From Amycolatopsis sp. 2-15 (GTDB lineage Bacteria > Actinomycetota > Actinomycetes > Mycobacteriales > Pseudonocardiaceae), in contig NZ_CP127294.1 of assembly GCF_030285625.1 (NCBI RefSeq), positions 8,464,001-8,528,000 on the forward strand: DNA of 64,000 nucleotides, written 5' to 3'. Shown here piece by piece: positions 1-8,417 of this stretch. The stretch's first letter is position 1. Each line of letters opens with the position of its first letter. Made by a program: the position numbers and the translations under genes. A model generated the notes under the pieces. It was not told the DNA's origin. It saw only the letters and a list, made by a program, of their open reading frames with translations, and searched no databases.

Positions 1-157
1 AACAGCACCGTCACCAGCCGGGTCATCGACGCACCCGCGGCGGGGTCGCCGTAGGAACTCTCCAGGTACCCGCGTCCGCTGCGGTAGATGATCTGCCCGT
101 CGATCAGCACGAGCACCACACCGATGGCGAGGAACGAGACGTACGCTTCTGTGCTCA
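1..157 (-). CDS. small membrane protein, N-terminal part (cut by window edge)
   Basis: Reading leftward from an ATG at 157, the frame is open to the window edge and encodes at least 52 residues. They begin MSTEAYVSFLAIGVVLVLID, so a hydrophobic membrane segment covers roughly residues 8-20, followed by a Tyr/Gly/Ser-rich polar stretch and the start of another hydrophobic run. A clear AAGGAG ribosome site lies 8-9 bases upstream of the ATG and fixes the start. I do not recognise the family. It is separated by about 75 bp from the aldo/keto reductase on the same strand and could follow it in one transcript. Confidence 0.6.
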
Positions 158-232
158 TCCCGGCACACTCCTTCCGGCCTCTCCCGAAGAAGTACCCCTG
201 GACCAGCGGGGGAAAACCCGTGCGGCGCAGGT

Positions 233-1072
233 TCAGCCGCGGAAGGTGTCGGGATGCGGACCCGTGCGGTGGTCGGCGTCGAGCTTGCCGATCGCTTCCA
301 GGTCCTCGTCGGCGAGTTCGAAATCGAACACGTCGATGTTCTCCCGGATGCGCGCGGGCGTCGCCGACTTCGGGAACACGATGTTGCCCAGCTGCAGGTG
401 CCAGCGCAGCACCACCTGGGCCGCGGTCTTGCCGTGCTTGTCCGCCAGCCCGGTCAGCACCGGGTCGGAGAGCACGGCCGCCTGCGCGAGCGGGCTCCAC
501 GCTTCGGTCGCGATGCCGTGCGCACGGTGGTAGGCGCGGAGTTCGGTCTGCTGCAACGCGGGGTGCAGCTCGATCTGGTTCACCGCCGGCACCGTGCCGG
601 TCCGGCGGGCGAGCTCTTCGAGGTGCTCCACCTGAAAGTTCGACACGCCGATCGAGCGCGCCTTCCCGGCGCGCAGCAGCTCTTCGAAGCCTTCCCAGGT
701 GCGCACGTACTTGTCCTGGTGCGGCAACGGCCAGTGGATCAGGTACAAGTCCACGTAGTCGAGGCCGAGCCGGCGCAGGCTGCCTTCGAGCGCGTTGATC
801 GCGTTGTCGTGGCCCTGGGCGTCGTTGGCGAGCTTCGTGGTGACGAAGACTTCCTCACGAGGCACACCTGACTTCTCGATGCCCTCGCCGACCCCGGCTT
901 CGTTGCGGTACATCTGCGCGGTGTCGATGTGGCGGTAGCCCGCCTCGAGCGCGGTTCGCACGGCGTCGGCGGTGTCGTCCTCCGGAATCTGGAACACACC
1001 GAACCCGAACTGCGGGATGCGCACGCCGTTGTTCAGCTCGAGGTCCGGGACGTTTGTCGTGTGAGCAGCCAT
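233..1072 (-). CDS. aldo/keto reductase (2,5-diketogluconate reductase-like)
   Basis: Cytosolic NADPH-dependent reductase of the AKR superfamily (TIM barrel), 279 aa, the usual length for the AKR5-like group. The catalytic tetrad is visible: Asp50 and Tyr55 (HIDTAQMY), Lys80 (VTTKL) and His113 (LIHWP). The C-terminal NADPH-binding signature is FPKSATPARIRENIDVFDF-like, with Lys and Arg contacting the 2'-phosphate. The natural substrate is probably a small aldehyde or ketone; the sequence cannot say which. The gene stands next to the STAS gene on the same strand, with a 39-bp gap and only a weak ribosome site (GCAGAG). Confidence 0.9.
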   Translation of the reverse strand: MAAHTTNVPDLELNNGVRIPQFGFGVFQIPEDDTADAVRTALEAGYRHIDTAQMYRNEAGVGEGIEKSGVPREEVFVTTKLANDAQGHDNAINALEGSLRRLGLDYVDLYLIHWPLPHQDKYVRTWEGFEELLRAGKARSIGVSNFQVEHLEELARRTGTVPAVNQIELHPALQQTELRAYHRAHGIATEAWSPLAQAAVLSDPVLTGLADKHGKTAAQVVLRWHLQLGNIVFPKSATPARIRENIDVFDFELADEDLEAIGKLDADHRTGPHPDTFRG

Positions 1073-1111
1073 GATCTCTGCCTACCCGAGGCTCCGGACC
1101 CCGAAACTCGC

Positions 1112-1480
1112 TCAGGACGCGACCGCGGCCGCCAGCGCTCGGCTCAGCGTCGGGTGCACGGCCACCATGGCGGACGCACCGGTCACGTCGAGGCAGCGGC
1201 GCAGGCTGCGCGCACCGTCACACACCACGGTGAACGAAACAGCCCGATCGTGCGCGGTGAACAACGCGCGGATACCGGCGCAGCCGAGGAACTCGACGCG
1301 GGAGAGATCCGCCACCACGGGCCTGCCGAGCTCGACGGCGTCGGTGAGTGCTTCGGCGAAAACGTGGGCGGTGGCGGCGTCGAGGTCACCCACCGGGGTG
1401 AGCACACGAGCGCCTTCGTGGTCGGTGGTGGTGATGGTGAGCTCCGCCGGTACCGAAACCGCGGGAAACGGGGTGTTCAT
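1112..1480 (-). CDS. STAS-domain anti-sigma-factor antagonist-like protein
   Basis: A 122-aa single-domain protein with the SpoIIAA/RsbV (STAS) fold: VLTPVGDLDAATAHVFAEAL gives the first strand and helix, and VVADLSRVEFLGCAGIRALF the phosphorylation-site loop. Such proteins bind anti-sigma kinases and are switched off by phosphorylation of a Ser/Thr in that loop. Here the loop reads LGCAG: Cys67-Ala68 occupy the positions of the two serines in the SpoIIAA D-S-S-G motif, so the usual phospho-acceptor is absent. A strong GAGGAG ribosome site supports the ATG. No cognate kinase gene is nearby. It may be a constitutive binder, or part of a partner switch encoded elsewhere. Confidence 0.85.
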   Translation of the reverse strand: MNTPFPAVSVPAELTITTTDHEGARVLTPVGDLDAATAHVFAEALTDAVELGRPVVADLSRVEFLGCAGIRALFTAHDRAVSFTVVCDGARSLRRCLDVTGASAMVAVHPTLSRALAAAVAS

Positions 1481-1577
1481 GGAGCGCTCCTCTCGCAGGA
1501 ACCTGCAGGGGCGCTGACCGGAGCACGTCTCTGAACAACAGCCAACACCTTCGACCGTACGCCGGTGGGCCGTGAGG

Positions 1578-2978
1578 TCAACCCTCGTCGAACACGCGTC
1601 TCAGTACGGCGAGGCCGGCCTCGATCTTCTCCGGGGCCACGGCGCCGTAGCCGAGGGCCAGCCCGGACGGCGCGGGTTCCCCGCACAGTCCCGCCAGAGA
1701 CTGCACCCCGACACCGGCTTGGTTCGCCCGCGCCGCAACGAGTTCCACGTCCACATCGGACAGTGCACAGAGGTGCAGCCCGGCGGCCGAGGGCACCGGC
1801 GTGAGCAGTTCCGCGAACTCCTCGTGCAGCAACTTCGTGATGTGCTCGTGGCGCGCGGCGTATTCGCGGGTCGCCTTGCGGATGTGGCGGGCGAACGGGC
1901 CCTCGTCGAGGAACCGGGCGAGCGCGGCCTGCGCGTGGTGGTCGCCGTGCCAGTCAGCCAGTTGCCGGGCGTAGAGCAACGCGTCGCGCAACGAGCGCGG
2001 CGCGACCAGGAAACCCAGGCGCAGCACGGGAAGCAGGGTTTTGGAGAACGAGCCGACGTACGCGACGCAGCCGGCGCGGTCGAGGCTCTGCAACGGTTCG
2101 AGCGGGCGGTCGGAGAAGCGGAACTCGCTGTCGTAGTCGTCCTCGATCACGATCGCGCCGGTGCGCTCGGCCCAGTCGAGCAGCGCGGTCCGGCGCGCGA
2201 GCGACATCGGCGTGCCCAGAGGGAACTGGTGCGACGGCGTGACGTACACCAGCCGCGTGCGCGGGGGCAGGGCCGAGACCTGCAATCCTTCACCGTCCAC
2301 GGGCACGCCGACGATTTCGGCGCCGTGCGAACGGAACAGTAGCCGCGCCATGCGGTAGCCGGGTTCTTCCATCGCGACGCGGTCGCCGGGTTCGACCAGC
2401 ACGCGGCACAGCAGGTCGAGCGCCTGCTGCGCGCCCTGGGTCACGAGGACGTCGCCGGCGTCGGCGCGCACGGACCGCGAAACGCCGACGTGGCGCGCGA
2501 TCGCCGCCCGCAGCCCGGCGTGGCCCGCGGGGTCGCCGTAGTGCGCGGAACCGGTTCCTCGCAGCTCCGCCGACAGCAGCCGGCGCCAGGCCTGCATCGG
2601 GAAGAGCCGCGCGTCGGGAATGCCGACGCGGAAGTCGTACTCCGGGTCGGTGCCCGCCGGTTCGAGCGGGGGCAGCGTCCGCCACACCTCGCGCGGCCGG
2701 GCCGAACCGGCAGGTGCCTGTCTCGTCCGGCCGGCGGGCAGCTCGGCGGACACGTAGGTGCCGGAGCCGACGCGGCCGGCGAGGAACCCGTCCGCGGTGA
2801 GCCGGTCGTAGGCCACGGCGACGGTGTTGCGGGAGACCGACAGGCGTTTCGCCAGCTCCCGGGTGGGCGGGAGGCGTTCGCCGGAGCGCAGCCGGCCGTC
2901 GAGGATCGCGTCGCGCAGCTCGCGGTAGATGCGCGTGCCGAGGTCGCCGCGCCCGGCGAGCGTCACGTGGAAGTCCAC
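1578..2978 (-). CDS. MocR/PdxR-type GntR regulator with aminotransferase domain
   Basis: A 466-aa transcription regulator made of an N-terminal GntR winged helix-turn-helix (residues about 12-76; SGERLPPTRELAKRLSVSRN) fused to a fold-type I PLP aminotransferase domain (about 110-460). The PLP lysine is Lys313 in VGSFSKTLLP, and the cofactor-ring Asp lies in IEDDYDSEFR near 281. I chose GTG at 2978 because the family usually begins VDFHV; a longer frame runs upstream to 3380 through the divergent transporter and is spurious. MocR proteins sense PLP-linked metabolites and often control a divergent gene, here the MFS transporter at 3061. Confidence 0.9.
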   Translation of the reverse strand: MDFHVTLAGRGDLGTRIYRELRDAILDGRLRSGERLPPTRELAKRLSVSRNTVAVAYDRLTADGFLAGRVGSGTYVSAELPAGRTRQAPAGSARPREVWRTLPPLEPAGTDPEYDFRVGIPDARLFPMQAWRRLLSAELRGTGSAHYGDPAGHAGLRAAIARHVGVSRSVRADAGDVLVTQGAQQALDLLCRVLVEPGDRVAMEEPGYRMARLLFRSHGAEIVGVPVDGEGLQVSALPPRTRLVYVTPSHQFPLGTPMSLARRTALLDWAERTGAIVIEDDYDSEFRFSDRPLEPLQSLDRAGCVAYVGSFSKTLLPVLRLGFLVAPRSLRDALLYARQLADWHGDHHAQAALARFLDEGPFARHIRKATREYAARHEHITKLLHEEFAELLTPVPSAAGLHLCALSDVDVELVAARANQAGVGVQSLAGLCGEPAPSGLALGYGAVAPEKIEAGLAVLRRVFDEG

Positions 2979-2992
2979 CTCCGGCAGCCTAC

Positions 2993-3038
2993 ATTGGCCC
3001 GGTCTGGGTGCACAGAATTGGATCTGGTGCAGGGCCAA
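2993..3038. promoter_or_regulatory. candidate MocR operator: direct repeats within an inverted repeat
   Basis: Between the divergent MocR and MFS genes lies a duplicated block: ATTGG (2993-2997) followed by TCTGGGTGCA (3003-3012), then again ATTGG (3017-3021) followed by TCTGGTGCA (3023-3031). The whole is framed by TTGGCCC (2994-3000) and GGGCCAA (3032-3038). Direct repeats plus an inverted element are typical of MocR-family binding sites. Assignment to this regulator is inferred from position. Confidence 0.45.
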
Positions 3039-3060
3039 ACGCAGCTCTAGCGTCAACGGC

Positions 3061-4272
3061 ATGACGACGATCGAGCGCCCCGCCTCCGTGGCCGGTTCGC
3101 GGCCCGGCCGCTTGCTCGCGGGTGCGCAGCTCGCCGCCTCACTGGGCGATGGTGCTTTTCTCACGTGCGCGGTGCTGTATTTCACGCGCGTTGTCGGATT
3201 GACACCAGGCCAGGTGGGGCTGGGTCTCACGCTGGGCTGGGCGGTGGGCACGGTCGCCGGCGTGCCGCTTGGGCACGCGGCCGACCGCAGGGGCGCGCGG
3301 GGTGCGGCGGTGCTGCTGTCGGTGGCGACCGGGCTGGCGATCACGGCGTTCCTGTTCGCGGGTTCGGCGTGGACGTTCACGCTCGCCGCTTGTTGTTATG
3401 CCACCGGGCAATGTGGGGTCAGCGCCGTGCGCCAGGCCCTGCTGGCCGCCGTGGCGGAGCCGCAGCAGCGCACGCGGGTCCGCGCGCACCTGCAGTCGGC
3501 CGGCAACGCGGGGCTGGCCGTCGGCGCGGGCCTCGGCGGTCTCGCGCTGCTGGCGGATACGCCCGGCGCGTACGCCGCCGCGTTCACCCTCGACGCGGCC
3601 GCGTTCGTGGTGTCGGCCGTGCTGCTGCGCCTGCTGCCGGCCGTCGCGCCGGTGCCGCGAGTAGAGGGCGAGCCGGCGCTGGCCGTGCTGCGCGACCGGC
3701 CGTATGCGCTCGTCACGCTGCTGAACGCGATCCTGTTGCTGCGCATGCCGTTGCTGAGCTTCGCGATTCCACTGTGGATCGTCTCGCGGACCGCCGCTCC
3801 CGAGTGGACGGTGTCGGCCCTGTTCGTGCTGAACACGATCGTGGTCGTGCTGGGCCAGGTCCGCGTGGCGACGCGCGTGACCGGCCTGCCCTCGGCGAAG
3901 CGGCTGGTGCGGCACTCCGGCGTGCTGCTGGCCGCCTCGTGCGTCACCTTCGCACTCTCGGCGACGGGCTCATCGGCGACGGTGGCCGTCGCGGTCCTCG
4001 TCGCCGGAGCGCTGCTACAGGCACTCGGGGAGATGCTGCAGTCGGCCGGCACCTGGGAAATCGGCTTCGCCCTCGCGCCCGCCGCGCGGCAGGGCCAGTA
4101 CCAGGGCTTCTTCGGCACCGGCACGTCCGTGGCCCGCATGGCGGGCCCGGCGCTGCTCAGCACGGCGCTCGTCCAGTGGGGCACCCCCGGCTGGCTGCTG
4201 GTCGGCGCGGTGTTCGCCGCCGCCGGGTGGGCGATGGGTCCCGCCGTCCGGTGGGCCGGGCAGCGAGGCTGA
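3061..4272 (+). CDS. MFS transporter (DHA1-like exporter)
   Basis: A 403-aa integral membrane protein with about 12 hydrophobic segments and the MFS loop 2-3 motif GHAADRRGARGAA near residue 70. Drug/metabolite exporters of the major facilitator superfamily have this length. The ATG at 3061 begins MTTIERPASV and the first helix follows near residue 20. A start at 2929 would run through the MocR gene. There is no obvious ribosome site before the ATG, so the mRNA may be leaderless. It is divergent from the MocR regulator, which probably controls it. The substrate is unknown. Confidence 0.85.
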   Translation: MTTIERPASVAGSRPGRLLAGAQLAASLGDGAFLTCAVLYFTRVVGLTPGQVGLGLTLGWAVGTVAGVPLGHAADRRGARGAAVLLSVATGLAITAFLFAGSAWTFTLAACCYATGQCGVSAVRQALLAAVAEPQQRTRVRAHLQSAGNAGLAVGAGLGGLALLADTPGAYAAAFTLDAAAFVVSAVLLRLLPAVAPVPRVEGEPALAVLRDRPYALVTLLNAILLLRMPLLSFAIPLWIVSRTAAPEWTVSALFVLNTIVVVLGQVRVATRVTGLPSAKRLVRHSGVLLAASCVTFALSATGSSATVAVAVLVAGALLQALGEMLQSAGTWEIGFALAPAARQGQYQGFFGTGTSVARMAGPALLSTALVQWGTPGWLLVGAVFAAAGWAMGPAVRWAGQRG

Positions 4273-4477
4273 TGTCACGAGTGGCGCGGGGCCACCGCGA
4301 AACTCGGCTATGCGGCCGCCGACGGCTCAGGGGTGCGAGCCACCTGGCTGCGCGACGCCCCCGATGGCACTGACCTTGGCGGCGATGAAGCGCCGGTGAC
4401 ACGACCAGCCTGTGACACAGGCACCTCGGCGGTCCAAACCACCCGATCACGCCAAGTCCCCGATGCTGCCGGGGAGC

Positions 4478-4891
4478 TCAGTCGCGCAGGGCCAGCTTCG
4501 CGAGTTCCTGGTCGAAGTCGAACCAGAGGGCCTCGTCGCCGGCCGGGACCTCGTCGTAGGTGCGGTCGAGGAAGTCTGCGAGCTCGTCGGCCGGGGCTTC
4601 CAGCACGGCGGAGCCGTCGGGGGCGTTGAGCTCGACGACCACGCGGGCGTCGTCGGCGGCGGGGCGCACTCGCACGTCGCCGTCGCCGGCGGGGGCGATG
4701 AGGCCGTCTGCGAGCAGGTCGCGGCCGAAGAGCCAGCGGACGACACCGGGGCCGGCGTGGTAGCCGACGGAAATGGCGTACGGGTCCGACGGGTCGTACT
4801 CGAGGTCAGCGCGCACCGGCAGCGGAACGCTCCCGAACGTGCGCAGCCCGAAGACGATCGTCGCGTGGACGACGGGGGGCTCGGTGCCCAT
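4478..4891 (-). CDS. SsgA/SsgB-like sporulation and cell division protein (SALP)
   Basis: A 137-aa protein of the SsgA-like family found in morphologically complex actinomycetes. Members guide septum placement (SsgB recruits FtsZ) or peptidoglycan remodelling. Family landmarks visible here are ADLEYDPSDPYAISVGYHAG (residues 28-47), WLFGRDLLADGL, GDGDVRVRP and the C-terminal DFDQELAKL. A textbook GAAGGAGG ribosome site precedes the ATG. I cannot say which SALP subgroup it belongs to, and no division genes lie alongside it. The flanking upstream region (4892-5148) holds its promoter and that of eccD, divergently. Confidence 0.88.
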   Translation of the reverse strand: MGTEPPVVHATIVFGLRTFGSVPLPVRADLEYDPSDPYAISVGYHAGPGVVRWLFGRDLLADGLIAPAGDGDVRVRPAADDARVVVELNAPDGSAVLEAPADELADFLDRTYDEVPAGDEALWFDFDQELAKLALRD

Positions 4892-5148
4892 GGCGGTACC
4901 TCCTTCATCTCGTTCTTGGGTGGAAGCAACTCACGACTCAACGTGAATGTTCCTCTATGAGTAACGCCCCGTAAGAGTACGAGCTGCCCGACAAGCGATC
5001 TTTCACCCCTTTGGTGGAGACGGACGTCTCATGCGCTCACTCATCGGCATGAAGGGTGTCCCCGATCGATGACCGCAAGCTGCCGAGGGCCCCCGCGGGC
5101 CGCGCTCCCCCGTCATCGTGGGCCGCACGAGCCCGGGGAGGTCGGACG

Positions 5149-5682
5149 ATGACCACAGGCCTGGTGAGGGTGACGATCGACGCGCCGGCCCGCCGCATGG
5201 AACTGGCGCTGCCGGACCGGTCGCCGATCGCGGAGCTGCTGCCCGGCCTGGTGCGCCGCACCGGCGACGCGCTCGCCGACGAGGGCGCGCAGGACGGTGG
5301 CTGGATGCTGCGCCGCCTCGACGGCAGCCCCGTCACGGAGGCGAGCGCCCTCGGCGCCCAGCGCGTGCGCGACGGTGAGGTGCTTCACCTTGTGCCGAGG
5401 GGCACAGACTGGCCGGAACTCGAGTACGACGACCTCGCGGCCACGGTCGCGGCCGGCGCCGCGCGCACCGGGCGGCTGTGGGCTCCCCGCCACCCGCGGG
5501 CGCTGGGCCTGGCGGGCGCCGGCGCGGCTGTGCTGCTGACGCTGGTCGCCGCGCTGCGCTCGGGCCCGCCGTGGGGCGCGGCCTCGTTGGCGGCCGACGG
5601 GGTCGCTGTGCTGGTGCTCGCGGCGGCCACGGTGCTATCGCGCGCGCTGGGTGATTCCGGTGCGGGCGCCGCGCTTGCGGCC
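5149..5682 (+). pseudogene. eccD: truncated eccD (type VII secretion membrane channel component)
   Basis: EccD is the ESX/type VII secretion inner-membrane subunit: an N-terminal ubiquitin-like domain plus about 11 helices (roughly 450-500 aa). Here the ubiquitin-like domain (residues about 1-95, MTTGLVRVTIDAPARRMELA onward) and only two hydrophobic helices (about 122-143 and 151-172) are intact, ending at ALGDSGAGAALAAA. After about residue 178 the frame runs into unrelated sequence, antisense to the mycosin tail, and stops at 5883. Start ATG with GGGGAGG upstream is good. At least nine helices are missing, so it cannot form the channel: a remnant. Confidence 0.8.
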
Positions 5683-5684
5683 GC

Positions 5685-5720
5685 ACCCCAATGTGGCGTT
5701 GGGTGCGCTCAACGCACCGG
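5685..5720. repeat. hairpin-forming element at the eccD/mycP junction
   Basis: Where the two broken type VII genes meet there is a short stem-loop, GGTGCG (5702-5707), loop CTCAA, CGCACC (5713-5718), preceded by CCAATGTGGCGTTG. It sits exactly at the break. It resembles the kind of short intergenic repeat that some actinomycete genomes carry in many copies, but only this copy is seen in the window. Confidence 0.4.
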
Positions 5721-5721
5721 C

Positions 5722-6957
5722 TCGGGCGGGGCCCGGTCGCGACGCGGGTCAGCGGTCCCCTGGTGGTGCTGCACGGCGGACCCGCCACCGCGAGCGCGAG
5801 CCGTGCCGCGACGGCCACCGCGAGCAGTACCAGCAGAGCGGCACCCATCGCCGCGACGATCACCAGCGAAGCCAACCCGTTGATCGACTGCGCCCAAGCA
5901 GCGCGGCTGAGCTGCGCGGCGTCCGGCTGTACTTTGTGGACAGTCGGCAGCCGGCGGGGTGGTGCGGTGGCCAGCTGGTCCGTCACGGCGTGGTAGGGGT
6001 TGACGAGGCCCGCGCCGTAGCCGGGGCCGTGGCCGCTGGGAGACGGGGTGGCCGTGGCGAGGATGCGGCGGGCCGTCTGGTCGGCGGTGAGGGTGGGCCA
6101 GGCGGCGCGGACGAGGGCGGCCGTCGCCGACACGAACGGCGCGGCGAAGCTCGTGCCCTGCCAGTAGTCGTGGCCGGCGGCGCGGGTGGCGGCCACGACG
6201 CCCCCACCGGGAGCGACGAGGTCGACTTGCGGGCCGGTCTGCGAGTCGGCCGGGCGCCGGCCGGTCTGGTCGACGGCGCCGAGCACGCCGTCGTAGGAGG
6301 CCGGGTAGGTGGGCTGGCCGGGGTGCTCGCCCTGCTGCATGTTGCCGACGGCGGCGACCACGAGCGCGTCCTTGGCGCGGGCGTAGGCGACGGCCGCGCG
6401 CAGGTCGGCGTTGTCGGTCCGCCCGGCGAGCGACAGGTTGATCACCTTGGCGCCCTGGTCGGCGGCGTAGCGCACCCCCTGCGCGAGGATGGCGAAGTCG
6501 ATGCCCTCCAGCGTGCCGTCGGAGTTCGCGGCGCGCTCGGTGACGCGCACGGGCTGGATGCTCGCCCCGGGCGCCAGCCCGGCGAACCCGACACCCGGCA
6601 CCGCGTCGGCGGCGATGATGCTCGCGACGGCCGTGCCGTGCGAGTCGCAGTCGAACGACCCCGGCAGCGAACCCACCAGACAGAAGTCCTCGCCCCACCG
6701 GACTTTGCCCGCGCGGCGCAGCTGCGGACGGTCGGAGTCCACCCCGGAGTCGACGACCGCCACCAGCACCCGGCGCCCGTGCTGTGCGGCCACACCGCCG
6801 CCGGGTCCAGCATCCGCTGCGCCCATGGCACCGCCGGCACGGTCGCGTGCGCCGCCTCGGGGCTCGCACACGCGCCCGCCGGCGGCACGGCCTCGGCCAC
6901 CCCGGGCACGGTCGTCCGCACGAAACCCACGGCCAGCACCACACGCAGAAGTCTCAC
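5722..6957 (-). pseudogene. mycP: mycosin (type VII secretion subtilisin protease), frameshifted and lacking its stop
   Basis: Mycosins are membrane-anchored S8 serine proteases that act with ESX secretion channels. The GTG at 6957 starts a signal peptide (VRLLRVVLAVGF). The S8 triad is intact: Asp in VAVVDSGVDS, His in DCDSHGTAVASII, Ser in GTSFAAPFVS. A C-terminal anchor helix follows (LASLVIVAAMGAALLVLLAV). However, near 6771-6776 one base, probably a G, is missing between HSTGAG and VLVAVVDSG, shifting the frame. At the 3' end there is no stop before the eccD junction; the frame runs on antisense to eccD until 5333. Both defects say pseudogene, unless the indel is a sequencing error. Confidence 0.8.
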
Positions 6958-7010
6958 CGGGGCATGGTCGCTCCTGGCTCACGAAAGTGACGGCCACTGG
7001 CCGGAAGCGG

Positions 7011-8417
7011 TCAGCGCGTCCACTCCTCCACGCGCACCCCGAGCAGCTCCGCCGCCACGCGCAGTTCCCGCCGTCGATCGCCCGGGACGGCGTGGATGTG
7101 GTTGGCACCGAACCCCCGGAGGAACACCGTCGCCTCGACGTCGAGCCGGGTGAACGCGTGCGGCCATTCCGGTGTGGACCGAGCGGCCAACGCCGTGTTC
7201 GTGGCGTCGTCGTAGCATTCGAACTCGCCCATGACCAGCTGCAGCCGGTAAGCCCCGTCGAGCCGGGTCAGCCGCGCGAGGGTCATCCGCCCCGGCGCCG
7301 CGAAGTGCGCCACCGACGCCCCACCGGCGGGGAAGAAGAACACCGACGGATACAGGTGCACGCGGCCGAGGTTCTCCGCCGGGTCGCCGCTGCGGGCGGC
7401 GAACCACGTGGCGTGTTGTCCGGAATTGCACAAATCCCACACGTCACGATCGGGATGGTGGTGCCGGACATCCGCGAACAGCACCGGCGTGCCCGTGATG
7501 CGGTGCATCAGCTGCATCGTCAGCGCACCGTCCATATCGGACTCCGTGGCGGTGACGTGGACGGTCTTGGGCCCGTTCCAGTCGTACGGGTCGTTGAGCA
7601 ACGCCTCCGCCACGTCCATCGTCGCGAAGTTCTCCGTCAGCTCGGGTTGCGACTTGATGCCGGAGAAGTCCAGGTGCCGCTCGGCCGCGAGCTCCCGCAC
7701 GGCCAGGTACGCCCGGATCTGCCGCTCCAGCAACTCAGGCGTCAGCTTCGCCCCGTCATAGTGGACAGTCGCGAGCCGCTCCAGCCACTCGCGCCCACGC
7801 GCGGCCTCGGCGGCGTCGGCCTTCTCGGCGCGCAGCACGAGCTCGTACTGGTCGATCTCCTCGACGTCCACGCCGAACTGCCGCATCCACTGGTCCGTGT
7901 TGGCGACGGCGGTGTTCATTCCCATCGGCCGCCCGCCGAACCGCCCGAACGTCGAGCCGCGCAGCGACGCCACGGCGCCGGCCGCCCGCGCGTGCGCGCC
8001 GACGTCGTCGGCCAGCGCCGGGTCGTCCGGCGCGCCCCACAACCGAGTGTGGCGCCGGCCGATCTGGTCCAGGGCGCCTCCCGCGGCGAGCATCCCGACG
8101 AGCCCCGGTTCCGCCGGATCGGTGGACGCGACGAGCAGCAACGGTGTGGTCGTCGCGTCGGCCGCCAGCATCGTGAAGTGCGGGAAGCTCCAGACGCCGT
8201 AGTAGAACACTGTCACGTCCACCGAAGCCGCGGCGACGGACCGGGCGGCCGCGGTCGCCGTGGTGTTGGTGGCCACGAGCCCGCCGCTGATCACGTCGTG
8301 GCCGGCGGCCGTGAGGGCGGCGATAAAAGAGTCCACTTTGGACCGAATGAACCCGGTGTTGCGCCGGTGCACGTGATCGCGACCGTCGGAGATCGCGATG
8401 ACCCCGATGCGTGTCAT
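7011..8417 (-). CDS. L-fucose/L-arabinose isomerase family protein
   Basis: A 468-aa cytosolic protein of the L-fucose isomerase-like/arabinose isomerase family, which interconverts aldoses and ketoses with a divalent metal. It begins MTRIGVIAISDGRDHVHRRN, with the family's N-terminal Rossmann-like region (VISGGLVATN, VTVFYYGVWSFPHF). The C-terminal metal/substrate region contains HVTATESDMDG and FGANHIHAVPGD. Its ATG overlaps the stop of the upstream binding-protein gene (ATGA, 8414-8417), so it is the last gene of the sugar ABC operon and probably the first enzyme for the imported sugar. Which sugar is not decidable from sequence. Confidence 0.8.
   Translation of the reverse strand: MTRIGVIAISDGRDHVHRRNTGFIRSKVDSFIAALTAAGHDVISGGLVATNTTATAAARSVAAASVDVTVFYYGVWSFPHFTMLAADATTTPLLLVASTDPAEPGLVGMLAAGGALDQIGRRHTRLWGAPDDPALADDVGAHARAAGAVASLRGSTFGRFGGRPMGMNTAVANTDQWMRQFGVDVEEIDQYELVLRAEKADAAEAARGREWLERLATVHYDGAKLTPELLERQIRAYLAVRELAAERHLDFSGIKSQPELTENFATMDVAEALLNDPYDWNGPKTVHVTATESDMDGALTMQLMHRITGTPVLFADVRHHHPDRDVWDLCNSGQHATWFAARSGDPAENLGRVHLYPSVFFFPAGGASVAHFAAPGRMTLARLTRLDGAYRLQLVMGEFECYDDATNTALAARSTPEWPHAFTRLDVEATVFLRGFGANHIHAVPGDRRRELRVAAELLGVRVEEWTR

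Noticed and set aside
2978..3380. N-terminal extension of the MocR gene and its overlap with the MFS gene
   Set aside because: The extra 134 residues have no family similarity and run antisense through the transporter; VDFHV at 2978 is the normal MocR start.
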